Positions 32,053 to 40,171 of a stretch of DNA of 64,000 nucleotides are shown one piece after another. Position 1 is the stretch's first letter, and each line of letters opens with the position of its first letter. Source of the stretch: Raineyella sp964402325 (lineage in GTDB: Bacteria > Actinomycetota > Actinomycetes > Propionibacteriales > Propionibacteriaceae); the NCBI GenBank assembly GCA_964402325.1, contig CAYOBI010000002.1:75016-139015 (forward strand), written 5' to 3'. Made by a program: the position numbers and the translations under genes. Below the pieces are notes generated by a model that was given only the letters and a program-made list of their open reading frames with translations, made no database searches and was not told the DNA's origin.

Positions 32053-32496
32053 GTGAACACCTACCGCCTGGATGCCGCCCTGCCGACCCGGGCCTTCGGC
32101 ATCGCCGCCGTCCTGCTGATCGTGGGTGGGGTGCTGCTGATGGCGGCCACCGGCCTGCACTGGCACGTCGTCCTGACCGTCATCGCGAGCCTGCTGGTGC
32201 TGCTCGGTGCCGTCCAGCTGACGTTGGCGCTGATCGTCGCCTTCCGCGGCCGGGTCCGGATCACCCTCGACGACGACGGCTACCGGCTGTCCGCCCTGGG
32301 CCGGACCAGCGAGCGGCGCTGGACCGACATCACCCGCGCCACCATGACCGACGACCAGCTGCGGCTCTACCCGCGCGAGGACGAGACGCACCCCGACCGG
32401 GTCCCGCTGCTGGATCCGGACCGCGGACACGACCTCGACCGGCTCGCCGCCGAGGTGACCGAGCGGATGCGGGCGGCGTACGGCCGGCTCGAGTGA
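32053..32496 (+). CDS. Small membrane protein of unknown function, starts next to tRNA-Ser
   Basis: A 147-residue protein with two membrane helices (about residues 15-35 and 40-65) and a soluble C-terminal part (RITLDDDGYRLSALGRTSERRW ...) with a PH-like feel: strands ending in a Trp, then acidic and basic segments. I do not recognise the family. The GTG start stands one base after the tRNA-Ser discriminator, with no room for a ribosome site or separate promoter, so its mRNA is probably the trailer of the tRNA transcript. The LCP gene follows on the other strand. Confidence 0.65.
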   Translation: MNTYRLDAALPTRAFGIAAVLLIVGGVLLMAATGLHWHVVLTVIASLLVLLGAVQLTLALIVAFRGRVRITLDDDGYRLSALGRTSERRWTDITRATMTDDQLRLYPREDETHPDRVPLLDPDRGHDLDRLAAEVTERMRAAYGRLE

Positions 32497-32502
32497 CGTC
32501 GG

Positions 32503-34056
32503 CTACTTGACCCAGTAGGGCGGGTTGGCGATCGCCTCCTGGGCGGCCACCGGGTCGTACGCGCACACCGAGCGGACGTTGACGCTGGCCTCGGAGGGGG
32601 TCGCGCTGGCCGTCGGAGTGGGCGTGGTCGCCTTGCCGGTGGCCTTCTTCGAGGTGGTCGGCGTCGGCGTCGCGGTCGTCGGGCTCGGCGCCGCGGACGG
32701 CACGGCCGAGGCGGACTCCTTGACGTACGACTCCTTGATCGCCGCCTGCACCTGGGTCCGCATCAGCGCGTAGTCAGGGTGTGCCGAACGGAACCCGGCG
32801 GTGCCGTTGGTGAAGGCGATGGAGCGGATGTTCGCGGTCCGCATCAACAGGGCCAGGTTGATCACCGACGGCAGGTCGCCCTGCGGAATGTCGGTCTGCA
32901 CGACGCCCTGGAACTCGCGGGCGATCGCCTCGTAGCGGCTCAACAGGTTCGTCACGTTCGCCTGGTCGGCCAGGGCGCTGATCACGCAGCGCTGCCGGGC
33001 CATCCGCTGGAAGTCGTCGGAGCCGAAGCGGCCGCGGGCGTACCAGAGCGCCTGGTTGCCGTCGAGGTGCTGGTCGGCGCCGGGGGAGAGCCACTTCTTC
33101 GGCAGGATGTGCGCGTCGGTCGCGCCGCCCATCGGGATGTAGCTGTTGACGTTGACCGTCACCCCGCCCATCGCGTCGATCAGCCGCTCGAAGCCGGCCA
33201 GGTCGACGACGGCGTAGTAGTCGATGGTGAGGCCGAGTGCCTCGCCCACCGACGCCTTCACCGCGTCACCGCCGGCATGAGCGGTGTCCGGGAAGAGCTC
33301 GGGATGCTGCTGCGGGACGAACTCGTAGATCGCGTTGAGGAAGTACAGCGGGTTGTCCGCGTTCACCCCGTCGTAGAAGCCGTTCGGGTACGCCTTGCGG
33401 AGCGCCCCCTCCGGGAACGGCATCCGGGCGGTGTTGCGCGGCAGGCCGAACAGCACGGTGTCGCCGGTGCTGGTGTCGATCGAGGCGACCATCACGGTGT
33501 CGGTGCGCATCCCGGTCCGGTCCGGACCGGAGTCGCCGCCGAGCAGCAGGACGTTGAGCCGCCCCTTCTGCTTCCAGACCTGCGGCACGGTGCCGGCGAT
33601 CTGGGCGGTGTTGCCGCCGAACACGGCCGTCACCAGGTCGGCCTGCGACCAGGCGTACCGGGCGCCGACCGCCGACGGGGCGGCGACGGCGAAGGTGAGC
33701 ACGCTGACCATCAGGAAGCCCGCCCAGCGCTGCCAGGCGTGCACCGGGACCGGGCGCAGCCGCAGGTGGACCAGGACCACGGTCGCGACCCAGAGCAGCC
33801 CCAGCACCGCCAGGGCGATCCCGGCGCCGCGGAGGACGTCGGGGTTGACCACCAGGGTCAGCGCCCACTCGCGGCGGAAGGCCACCAGTGCGCCGAGCAC
33901 ACCGAAAGCGGCGACGACCAGGGACAGCACGACGATGCCGAGGGTGCGATGACCCGCCCGGATGAGGCCGACGCCCGGGACGACGGTCGTCAGGACCGTC
34001 CATCCGGAGGCGCCGGCGAACGAGTCGGCGTGCGGCCGGTCGGGCTGGGGGTCCAT
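32503..34056 (-). CDS. LytR-CpsA-Psr (LCP) family cell-wall glycopolymer ligase
   Basis: A 517-residue protein with an N-terminal membrane region of about four helices, then an extracellular LCP domain. LCP features include LLLGGDSGPDRTGMRTDTVM, FGLPRNT with the phosphate-binding Arg, and ALWYARGRFGSDDFQRMARQ with further arginines. Such enzymes transfer polyprenyl-pyrophosphate-linked glycopolymers to peptidoglycan. The C-terminus is a Ser/Thr/Pro/Lys linker (about 455-495) ending in a short Cys-containing tail. ATG at 34056 follows GGAGAG; the longer frame upstream has no support. Confidence 0.9.
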   Translation of the reverse strand: MDPQPDRPHADSFAGASGWTVLTTVVPGVGLIRAGHRTLGIVVLSLVVAAFGVLGALVAFRREWALTLVVNPDVLRGAGIALAVLGLLWVATVVLVHLRLRPVPVHAWQRWAGFLMVSVLTFAVAAPSAVGARYAWSQADLVTAVFGGNTAQIAGTVPQVWKQKGRLNVLLLGGDSGPDRTGMRTDTVMVASIDTSTGDTVLFGLPRNTARMPFPEGALRKAYPNGFYDGVNADNPLYFLNAIYEFVPQQHPELFPDTAHAGGDAVKASVGEALGLTIDYYAVVDLAGFERLIDAMGGVTVNVNSYIPMGGATDAHILPKKWLSPGADQHLDGNQALWYARGRFGSDDFQRMARQRCVISALADQANVTNLLSRYEAIAREFQGVVQTDIPQGDLPSVINLALLMRTANIRSIAFTNGTAGFRSAHPDYALMRTQVQAAIKESYVKESASAVPSAAPSPTTATPTPTTSKKATGKATTPTPTASATPSEASVNVRSVCAYDPVAAQEAIANPPYWVK

Positions 34057-34138
34057 GGGCTCTCCGAGCAAGTCAAGAACAGGTTTCCCCCAATGTAACC
34101 CGCAGTTCAGGGAGTTCCGGACAGCCCGGCGTGCCGGT

Positions 34139-34168
34139 TGGACCGTCCCGGGTGGAATCTGTAGCATG
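34139..34168 (+). promoter_or_regulatory. Promoter of tRNA-Ser (GCT)
   Basis: TTGGAC (34139-34144), 18 bases, TAGCAT (34163-34168). The predicted start of transcription is about 30 bases before the tRNA. Confidence 0.5.
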
Positions 34169-34205
34169 ATCCCTCGGTACTCGGGGCCGTCCGGCCCCTG
34201 TGCTC

Positions 34206-34296
34206 GGAGGCGTCGCCTAGTCCGGTCTATGGCGCCCGCCTGCTAAGCGGGTTTGGGACCTAAATCCCATCGCGGGTTCAAATCCCGCCGCCTCCG
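34206..34296 (+). tRNA. tRNA-Ser (anticodon GCT)
   Basis: Acceptor GGAGGCG pairs with CGCCTCC, anticodon arm CCCGC-CTGCTAA-GCGGG holds GCT, a long class II variable arm follows (TTTGGGACCTAAATCCCATC), and the T arm is GCGGG-TTCAAAT-CCCGC. Discriminator G; CCA not encoded. Confidence 0.95.
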
Positions 34297-34303
34297 CGCT
34301 TCC

Positions 34304-34337
34304 AGCCCCTCGGGTCGTCGACCCGGGGGGCTGTTGT
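34304..34337 (+). terminator. Terminator after tRNA-Ser (GCT)
   Basis: AGCCCC-t-CGGGTC pairs with GACCCG-g-GGGGCT around a four-base loop, then TGTTGT. It begins eight bases after the tRNA and has the usual form of a tRNA terminator. Confidence 0.8.
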
Positions 34338-34526
34338 CGTCCGGCTTATCGGACCCTTAAGGGCGGGCGAGATTCCCGTCACATTTCCGTGCTGCCCGCT
34401 GGTTCGTTGGTCTGTCCAATGCCCCCGGCCGTCGCTAGAGTTCCCGACGACTCGGGCGCACAAGGGTGTGTGATCCGCCGTGTGGAACGAACGCACGGGC
34501 GCCCCCGGACCAGAAAGTGAGTTCCC

Positions 34527-36422
34527 ATGGGCCTCGGTGAGAGCGACGCCATCCATCCCAGCGGGCGCGTGCTGGAGCACGTGACCGTGACCGATCCCGC
34601 ACGGCTGGCCGAGGAGGCCCGACAGGACCCGATGGGGTTCTGGGCCGGTGAGGCCGCCGAACTGGAGTGGTTCGAGCCCTGGCAGGACGTCCTGGACGAC
34701 TCCAAGGCCCCCTTCTTCCGCTGGTTCACCGGCGGTCGTACGAACATCGTGCTGAACGCCGTCGACCGCCATCTGGAGGGGCCGCGGAAGAACAAGCTGG
34801 CGCTGATCTGGGTGCCGGAGAACGGCAGCGAGCCCCGGACCTTCTCCTTCCACGCCCTCAACCGCCAGGTCAACCGGATGGCCAACGTGCTCAAGGCGAT
34901 GGGTGTGGTCAAGGGCGACATCGTCACCATCTACCTGCCGCGGATCCCGGAGATCTGGTTCGCGATGCTGGCCTGCGCCAAGATCGGGGCGGTGCACTCG
35001 GTGGTCTTCGGCGGCTACTCCGCGGACGCGCTGCGCGAGCGGATCGACAACTCCGAGTCGAAGCTGCTGATCACCGCCGACGGGTCCTGGGTCAACGGTT
35101 CGGTCTTCCCGATGAAGTCGATCGTCGACGAGGCCATCCGGTTCTCCCCCACGGTGGAGAACGTCATCGTGGTCAGGCGGACCGGCAGCGAGGTCGTGAT
35201 GGACCCGCTGCGCGACCACTGGTACCACGACCTCACTGCGCTGCCGATCGCCAACGGCCGGTGCGAGACCGCGGCGATGGACGCCGAGGACCCGCTGTTC
35301 CTGCTGTACACCTCCGGCTCCACCGGCCATCCGAAGGCGATCGTGCACACCCACGGCGGCTACCAGGTCGGCGCGTACGCCACCACGAAGTACGTCTTCG
35401 ACGTCGGCGACGAGGACCGCTACTGGTGCACCGCCGACCCGGGCTGGGTCACCGGCCACACGTACGGCCTGTACGGGCCGCTGCTGAACGGCGCCACCTC
35501 GTTCATGTTCGAGGGCGGGCCGACCTACCCGTACCCGAACCGGTGGTGGCAGCTGATCGAGTACTACGGCATCTCGATCTTCTACACCGCCCCGACCGCG
35601 ATCCGCTCGCTGATGCGCTTCGGTGACGCCTGGCCCAACCGCCACGACCTGTCCTCGCTGCGGCTGCTCGGCTCGGTCGGCGAGCCGATCAACCCGGAGG
35701 CGTGGCACTGGTTCCACTCCGTCGTCGGCAAGGGCCAGTGCCCGATCATGGACACCTGGTGGCAGACCGAGACCGGCATGTTCCAGATCACCCCGACCCC
35801 GGCGCTGCCGCTGAAGCCCGGCTCGGCGGGCAAGCCGTTCTTCGGCCAGGAGGTGGCCGTCCTCGACGACGAGGGCAACGAGGTGCCCACCGGCACCGAG
35901 GGCATGCTGGTGCTGAAGCACCCGTGGCCGGCGATGCTGCGGACCCTGTACAAGGACGAGAAGCGCTACGTCGACACCTACTGGTCGAAGTACCCCGGCG
36001 CGTACCTCACCGGCGACTCGGCCCGGATCGACGACGACGGCTACGTCTGGATCGTCGGGCGCACCGACGACGTGATCAAGGTCTCCGGCCACCGGATCGG
36101 CACCGCCGAGGTGGAAGCCGCGATGAACTCCCACCCCGACGTGATCGAGTCGGCCGCGATCGGCCTGCCGCACGAGGTCAAGGGCCAGGCGATCCACGCG
36201 TTCGCCATCCTGCGGGCCGGCCTCAAGGGCTCCCCCGAGCTCGCCGAGGACATCCGCAAGCACGTCGCCCAGCACCTCAGCCCGATCGCCAAGCCCGACG
36301 TGGTCGACTTCGTCGACTCGCTGCCGAAGACACGCTCGGGCAAGATCCTGCGCCGGGTGCTCAAGGCCCAGGCGCTGGGCGAGGACGTCGGCGACCTGTC
36401 CACCATGGACACCGGGGCCTGA
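34527..36422 (+). CDS. acs: Acetyl-CoA synthetase (acetate--CoA ligase)
   Basis: A 631-residue AMP-forming enzyme that turns acetate, ATP and CoA into acetyl-CoA. Motifs are LLYTSGSTGHPKAIVHTHGG (P-loop), DTWWQTETGMFQI, YLTGDSARIDDDGYVWIVGR, ISGHRIGTAEVEAA (here KVSGHR), and the end SLPKTRSGKILRRVLKA with the catalytic, acetylation-prone Lys. The Trp in DTWWQTE restricts the pocket to acetate or propionate. TAGAGT (34436-34441) is a likely -10 box with a leader of about 80 bases. The TGA is followed after one base by an assembly gap, so its terminator is not visible. Confidence 0.95.
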   Translation: MGLGESDAIHPSGRVLEHVTVTDPARLAEEARQDPMGFWAGEAAELEWFEPWQDVLDDSKAPFFRWFTGGRTNIVLNAVDRHLEGPRKNKLALIWVPENGSEPRTFSFHALNRQVNRMANVLKAMGVVKGDIVTIYLPRIPEIWFAMLACAKIGAVHSVVFGGYSADALRERIDNSESKLLITADGSWVNGSVFPMKSIVDEAIRFSPTVENVIVVRRTGSEVVMDPLRDHWYHDLTALPIANGRCETAAMDAEDPLFLLYTSGSTGHPKAIVHTHGGYQVGAYATTKYVFDVGDEDRYWCTADPGWVTGHTYGLYGPLLNGATSFMFEGGPTYPYPNRWWQLIEYYGISIFYTAPTAIRSLMRFGDAWPNRHDLSSLRLLGSVGEPINPEAWHWFHSVVGKGQCPIMDTWWQTETGMFQITPTPALPLKPGSAGKPFFGQEVAVLDDEGNEVPTGTEGMLVLKHPWPAMLRTLYKDEKRYVDTYWSKYPGAYLTGDSARIDDDGYVWIVGRTDDVIKVSGHRIGTAEVEAAMNSHPDVIESAAIGLPHEVKGQAIHAFAILRAGLKGSPELAEDIRKHVAQHLSPIAKPDVVDFVDSLPKTRSGKILRRVLKAQALGEDVGDLSTMDTGA

Positions 36423-36423
36423 C

Positions 36424-36523
36424 NNNNNNNNNNNNNNNNNNNNNNNNNNNNNNNNNNNNNNNNNNNNNNNNNNNNNNNNNNNNNNNNNNNNNNNNNNNNN
36501 NNNNNNNNNNNNNNNNNNNNNNN
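36424..36523. other. Assembly gap of 100 N
   Basis: Exactly 100 N between the stop of acs and the stop of the convergent aminotransferase gene. The fixed length marks a scaffold join of unknown true size. Both flanking frames end outside it. Confidence 0.98.
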
Positions 36524-36530
36524 CTGACCC

Positions 36531-37412
36531 TCAGGACACCCGGGCCTCGAGGGCCGCGTTGATCCGGGTGGTCATCGCCTCGTCCACCGTCATCGGCGTG
36601 CTGTCGAGCTCCCGCACCGGAGCCGCGAAGCGGGAGCTCGACAGCAGCCAGAGGGCGTCGGCGCCGGGCAGTTCGGCGGCGGTGACCTGCCGGTACTCGG
36701 TGGGGTGGCCCTGCTCCGCCAGCCAGTCGAACGCGCTCGCCTGGGTGGTGCCGGCCAGGATGCCCTGGTCGGTCGCCGGGGTGGCGTACGTGTCACCGAA
36801 CCGGGCCAGCAGGGTCGAGGTGGGGCCCTCGAGGGCGAAACCGTCGCTGCTGACGAAGATCACGTCGTCGGCGCCGCGGCGGGCCGCCTCCCGCAGCACC
36901 GCCTTGTTCACCGCGTACGACAGGGTCTTGGCGCCCTGCAGCAGCCACGGGGAGGTCTGCGCCACGTCGTGGCGGTAGCCGCGGTCCAGGGTGACCACCC
37001 GGATCCCGACGCCGCGCTCGGCGCTGAAGTCCTCCGCGGTGGCGACGTACGCCCAGCCGACGGGCACGCCGGTGCCCTCGACGCCGCGGGTCATGATGAA
37101 CTTCACGTAGCCCGGCTGGTCGGAGTCGTACGTCGCGACCGCGGCCAGGATGGCGTCGCGCCAGACGTCGAGCCGCGGCACCGGCAGGTCCAGGATCCGG
37201 GCCGAGTTGGCGAACCGGCGCAGGTGCGCGTCGAGGGCCTGGACGTCGCGGTGCAGCACGCCCGCGGTCTCGAAGATGCCGTCGCCGCGGGTCACCGAGA
37301 GGTCCATCACGTTGATCTGCGGGGCCGCCGGGTCGGCCCGGTGGTACGGCGCCGCGGGGGTGGTGACGCCCTCGGCGAGGTCGTCGACGAAGTAGAGGAC
37401 TGGGCTGGTCAT
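36531..37412 (-). CDS. Class IV PLP aminotransferase (BCAT/D-amino-acid transaminase/ADC lyase fold)
   Basis: A 293-residue fold-type IV PLP enzyme. The N-terminal part has DLSVTRGDGIFET, the PLP lysine is in LQGAKTLSYAVNKAVL, and the cofactor phosphate site is DGFALEGPTSTLLARF with GILAGTTQASAFDWL. These features fit branched-chain transaminase, D-amino-acid transaminase and aminodeoxychorismate lyase, which are hard to separate by eye. It lies 25 bases after the racemase-like gene on the same strand, with GAGGAG before its ATG, so a job with amino acids is likely. Confidence 0.85.
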   Translation of the reverse strand: MTSPVLYFVDDLAEGVTTPAAPYHRADPAAPQINVMDLSVTRGDGIFETAGVLHRDVQALDAHLRRFANSARILDLPVPRLDVWRDAILAAVATYDSDQPGYVKFIMTRGVEGTGVPVGWAYVATAEDFSAERGVGIRVVTLDRGYRHDVAQTSPWLLQGAKTLSYAVNKAVLREAARRGADDVIFVSSDGFALEGPTSTLLARFGDTYATPATDQGILAGTTQASAFDWLAEQGHPTEYRQVTAAELPGADALWLLSSSRFAAPVRELDSTPMTVDEAMTTRINAALEARVS

Positions 37413-37437
37413 CGGAGGTGTGCTCCTCGGGTAGTGG

Positions 37438-38574
37438 TCAGGCGTGGGACGGGACGGGGGCGGCGGCGCTGTCGTACGCCCGGGACCGGTTGCTCTCCAT
37501 CCAGTGTCGGTCGATCTCGTGGCCGATGCCGGGACCGGTGGGCACCTCGACGCAGCCGTCGCGGGCGACGACGGGTGGGGTGATGATGTCGCGGGCGTAG
37601 TACTTGTCCGAGCCGGAGACGTCCGACGGCAGGGTGAAGCCGGGCAGCGAGGAGAGCGCGACGTTCGCCGCCCGCCCGACGCCGAACTCGTGCATCCCGC
37701 CGCACCAGACCGGGATGCCGGCCTCGGTCGCCAGGTCGTGGGCGTCCCGGGCCCGGGTCAGGCCGCCCATCCGGGAGACCTTGATGTTGAGCACCCGGCC
37801 CGACCGCAGCGCGATCATCGTCGCCAGGTCGTCCAGGTCGGTGACCGACTCGTCCAGGCAGACCGGGGTGGCGATCCGCTCCTGGAGCCGGGCGTGGCCG
37901 AGGAAGTCGCGGACCCCGAACGGCTGCTCGATCATCGTCAGGCCGTACGCGTCGAGGGCGGCCAGGCGCTCGAGGGTCTCCTCGTCGGCGGTGAACGCGG
38001 CGTTGGCGTCGACGTGCAGGTCGAGGTCGGGGTGGGCCGCGCGGACCGCCCGGACCGGCTCCAGCAGCCAGTCGGGGGCGATCTTCAGCTTCACCCGCCG
38101 GTAGCCGTGGGCGACCTGGCGCTCCACCTGGACCAGCAGGTCGTCGATCGTCGGCTCGATGCCGAGCGAGACCCCGGCCCGGACCCGCTGCCGGGTGCCG
38201 CCCAGCGCGGTCGCCAGCGGCACCCCCTGCAGCCGCGACCACAGGTCCCAGGCGGCGCCGGCGAAGCCGGCCTTGGTGAACTCGTGGCCGCGGATCGCCG
38301 CCCAGGAGCCCTCGGCGTCCTCCGGCCGGTCCCAGCGCGCCCCGAGCACCCGGGGGACGATGAACTCCACCGCGATCGACCAGGCCGTCCCGGTCGTCTC
38401 CGGGCAGTAGTACGGCCCGGCCGGGGAGGCGATCTCGCCCCAGCCGACCGCGCCGGACTCGTCGGTCAGCTCGACCAGGATGTGGTCGAGGCTCGCCTTG
38501 GCGTGCGAACTGGTGCGGAAGCTGTGGACGAGCGGCAGCCGCACCTCGGACAGCCGGATCCTGGTGATCTTCAT
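37438..38574 (-). CDS. o-Succinylbenzoate synthase / N-succinylamino acid racemase family enolase
   Basis: A 378-residue muconate-lactonizing subgroup enolase. The catalytic set is clear: KLKIAP (K-x-K), HVDANAAF, MIEQPFG, CLDESV and NIKVSRMGG with the second lysine. The family holds both menaquinone MenC and N-succinylamino acid racemase (NSAR), and many members do both. No men genes are near; instead a COG3375-like GNAT, an M20 hydrolase and an aminotransferase surround it, which favours the NSAR role. Its ATG overlaps the SIS gene stop by four bases. Confidence 0.85.
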   Translation of the reverse strand: MKITRIRLSEVRLPLVHSFRTSSHAKASLDHILVELTDESGAVGWGEIASPAGPYYCPETTGTAWSIAVEFIVPRVLGARWDRPEDAEGSWAAIRGHEFTKAGFAGAAWDLWSRLQGVPLATALGGTRQRVRAGVSLGIEPTIDDLLVQVERQVAHGYRRVKLKIAPDWLLEPVRAVRAAHPDLDLHVDANAAFTADEETLERLAALDAYGLTMIEQPFGVRDFLGHARLQERIATPVCLDESVTDLDDLATMIALRSGRVLNIKVSRMGGLTRARDAHDLATEAGIPVWCGGMHEFGVGRAANVALSSLPGFTLPSDVSGSDKYYARDIITPPVVARDGCVEVPTGPGIGHEIDRHWMESNRSRAYDSAAAPVPSHA

Positions 38575-39263
38575 CGATCCTCCTCGCCGGGCAGGGCCCG
38601 GTCGTCGTAGAGGGACAACAGGGAACTCAGTTCGTCGCGCTTGCGCAGCCGCCGGACGGCGCCCTTCGACGCGGCCGCGGTGAGGGTGCTGAGCAGGTGG
38701 CAGACCGCCGCCAGCGCGGTCGGGCTGTCGGCGTACGAGGCCGAGCCGGTGTCGACCGCGATCAGCACCGAGGCGTACCGGGCCAACGGCGCGTCGGCGC
38801 TGTCGGTGACGGCGATGACGTGCCCGCCGGCCTGCTGGAACAGCCGGCCCAGGGCGATCGTCTCCCGGCGGTAGCGGCGCAGCGAGAACAGCACCAGCAC
38901 GTCGCTGGACCGTACGTCGGAGAGTACGTTGAGCGGGGCCAGGGCGTGCCCGTCGATCAGGAAGACGTTGGACACCGTGGCGGCCAGGTCGGCGTTGAGC
39001 AGCGCCGCGTACGCCGCGGACTTGCCCTCGCCCATGATGAACCGGCGCCGCGAGCCCAGGATCAGCTGCGCCGCGCGCGGCACCGACCCGGAGCCGGCGA
39101 GCGCCGCGAAGGTGCTCGCCAGCGAGGCGGTCTCGGCCGCCATCACGTTCTGCTGCAGGGCCTCCGAGGTCAGGCTGGTGCGCATCCGCTGGCCGAACCG
39201 GTCCTGCGGGGTGCGCAGCCGCCGGTTCAGCGCGCGCCCCTCGGCCTCGAGGGGCTCAGGCAT
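38571..39263 (-). CDS. SIS-domain protein of RpiR/MurR type lacking the helix-turn-helix
   Basis: A 230-residue protein. From about residue 70 it has a SIS (sugar isomerase) fold: FIMGEGKSAAYAALLNADLA, SDVRSSDVLVLFSLRRYRRETI, and GGHVIAVTDSADAPLARYA. The order and the linker before it match RpiR-family regulators, but those normally have about 75 residues of helix-turn-helix first, and here the chain begins at the linker (LRTPQDRFGQRMRTSLTSEA). I found no missing HTH in other frames upstream, because the GNAT gene occupies that DNA. It may be a ligand-sensing partner or a degenerate regulator. Confidence 0.75.
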   Translation of the reverse strand: MPEPLEAEGRALNRRLRTPQDRFGQRMRTSLTSEALQQNVMAAETASLASTFAALAGSGSVPRAAQLILGSRRRFIMGEGKSAAYAALLNADLAATVSNVFLIDGHALAPLNVLSDVRSSDVLVLFSLRRYRRETIALGRLFQQAGGHVIAVTDSADAPLARYASVLIAVDTGSASYADSPTALAAVCHLLSTLTAAASKGAVRRLRKRDELSSLLSLYDDRALPGEEDR

Positions 39264-40050
39264 CGGCGGCTGTCCGGTGCCGCAACAGGTAGGCCGCGGT
39301 GCGGTCGTCGACCCGTACGCAACTGGTGGCGACGAACCCGTCGGCGAACAGGCCGGCCAGCACCTCGCGGACCCGCGGGCGCTGGGCGTGCACCTCCTCG
39401 GATTCCGGGTCGCCGGAGACCATCGTGCCGGCGATCGGCAGCCACACCCCGGTGGCGTCGGCGAGCGGGCGTCCCCAGTCGGCCGGGCCGAGCCGGCCGA
39501 CCGGCGGCGTGACCGGGCGCCGCCACCCGGCCCGGGCGTCGCGGTCCAGGTCCCACTCGACGATGATCCGGTCGGTGTCCGGCTGGCCGTAGTAGTCCTC
39601 GTGCAGGGCGATCCCGGTCGCGCCCAGGGAGTCGAAGTTGAAGTGCGCGTTGCGGGCCAGCAGTGGGTCGAAGCTCCAGCGCATCCGGTGCTCGCCCCAG
39701 TCCAGGGCGACCTCGCGCTGGCACAGCTTGAGCATCCGGCCGACGTGGCGGCCCTGGAACTGCGGGTCGACCACCGCCGCCTGTGAGTAGTGGTAGCGGG
39801 CCCGCCCGTCGGTGCCGGGGAACCCGTACGCGAAGCCGACGAGGCGGCCCTCCGGGGTCTTCACGCCCACCGTCGACCCCCCGTTGCGGCGCAGCGCGCC
39901 GAGCAGGTTGGTGTTGAGCGAGGGCCCGGCCGCGCCGTAGCGGAAGACGCGGTGGTAGAGCTCGCTGGCCCCGGCGAGATCCTCGTACGACGACAGCGGC
40001 CCGCCCAGCAGGCCGCCGGTGGCTGGTCCGGCTGCATCAACCCTCTTCAC
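39256..40050 (-). CDS. GNAT acetyl/succinyltransferase, COG3375-like
   Basis: A 264-residue protein of the GNAT superfamily. The region AAVVDPQFQGRHVGRMLKLCQ is the acyl-CoA loop, and MRWSFDPLLARNAHFNFDSLGA with IIVEWDLDRD is the hallmark of the COG3375 group. Members of this group sit beside N-succinylamino acid racemases and, where studied in Geobacillus, act as D-amino-acid N-succinyltransferases. GTG at 40048-40050 follows GAGGACC; TAAGCT (minus, 40058-40063) lies seven bases upstream and is overlapped by an 11-bp operator. It is the first gene of the GNAT-SIS-racemase-aminotransferase run. Confidence 0.8.
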   Translation of the reverse strand: MKRVDAAGPATGGLLGGPLSSYEDLAGASELYHRVFRYGAAGPSLNTNLLGALRRNGGSTVGVKTPEGRLVGFAYGFPGTDGRARYHYSQAAVVDPQFQGRHVGRMLKLCQREVALDWGEHRMRWSFDPLLARNAHFNFDSLGATGIALHEDYYGQPDTDRIIVEWDLDRDARAGWRRPVTPPVGRLGPADWGRPLADATGVWLPIAGTMVSGDPESEEVHAQRPRVREVLAGLFADGFVATSCVRVDDRTAAYLLRHRTAADA

Positions 40051-40061
40051 GGTCCTCAGCT

Positions 40062-40072
40062 TACGAATCGTA
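40062..40072. promoter_or_regulatory. Operator copy 1, TACGAATCGTA
   Basis: TACGA-A-TCGTA is an inverted repeat around one base. It overlaps the likely -10 box of the GNAT gene. A near-identical copy stands at 40137-40147. Confidence 0.55.
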
Positions 40073-40136
40073 TGTTACGCCAACGTCCCGGGGTGAAGCT
40101 CCATCGTAGTGGGATCGTCATAATTGAGGAAGATGA

Positions 40137-40147
40137 TACGAAACGTA
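40137..40147. promoter_or_regulatory. Operator copy 2, TACGAAACGTA
   Basis: TACG-AAA-CGTA matches copy 1 in 10 of 11 bases. It is 25 bases before the start of the M20 hydrolase gene. The centres of the copies are 75 bp apart, about seven helical turns, so they lie on the same DNA face. Confidence 0.55.
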
Positions 40148-40171
40148 ACTCGACTCGAGGGGGAGACCGTC

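Noticed and set aside
37438..38574. Assigning the enolase-family gene as menC outright
   Set aside because: The family mixes OSBS and NSAR activities and no menaquinone genes are nearby; context favours NSAR, so the symbol was left empty.
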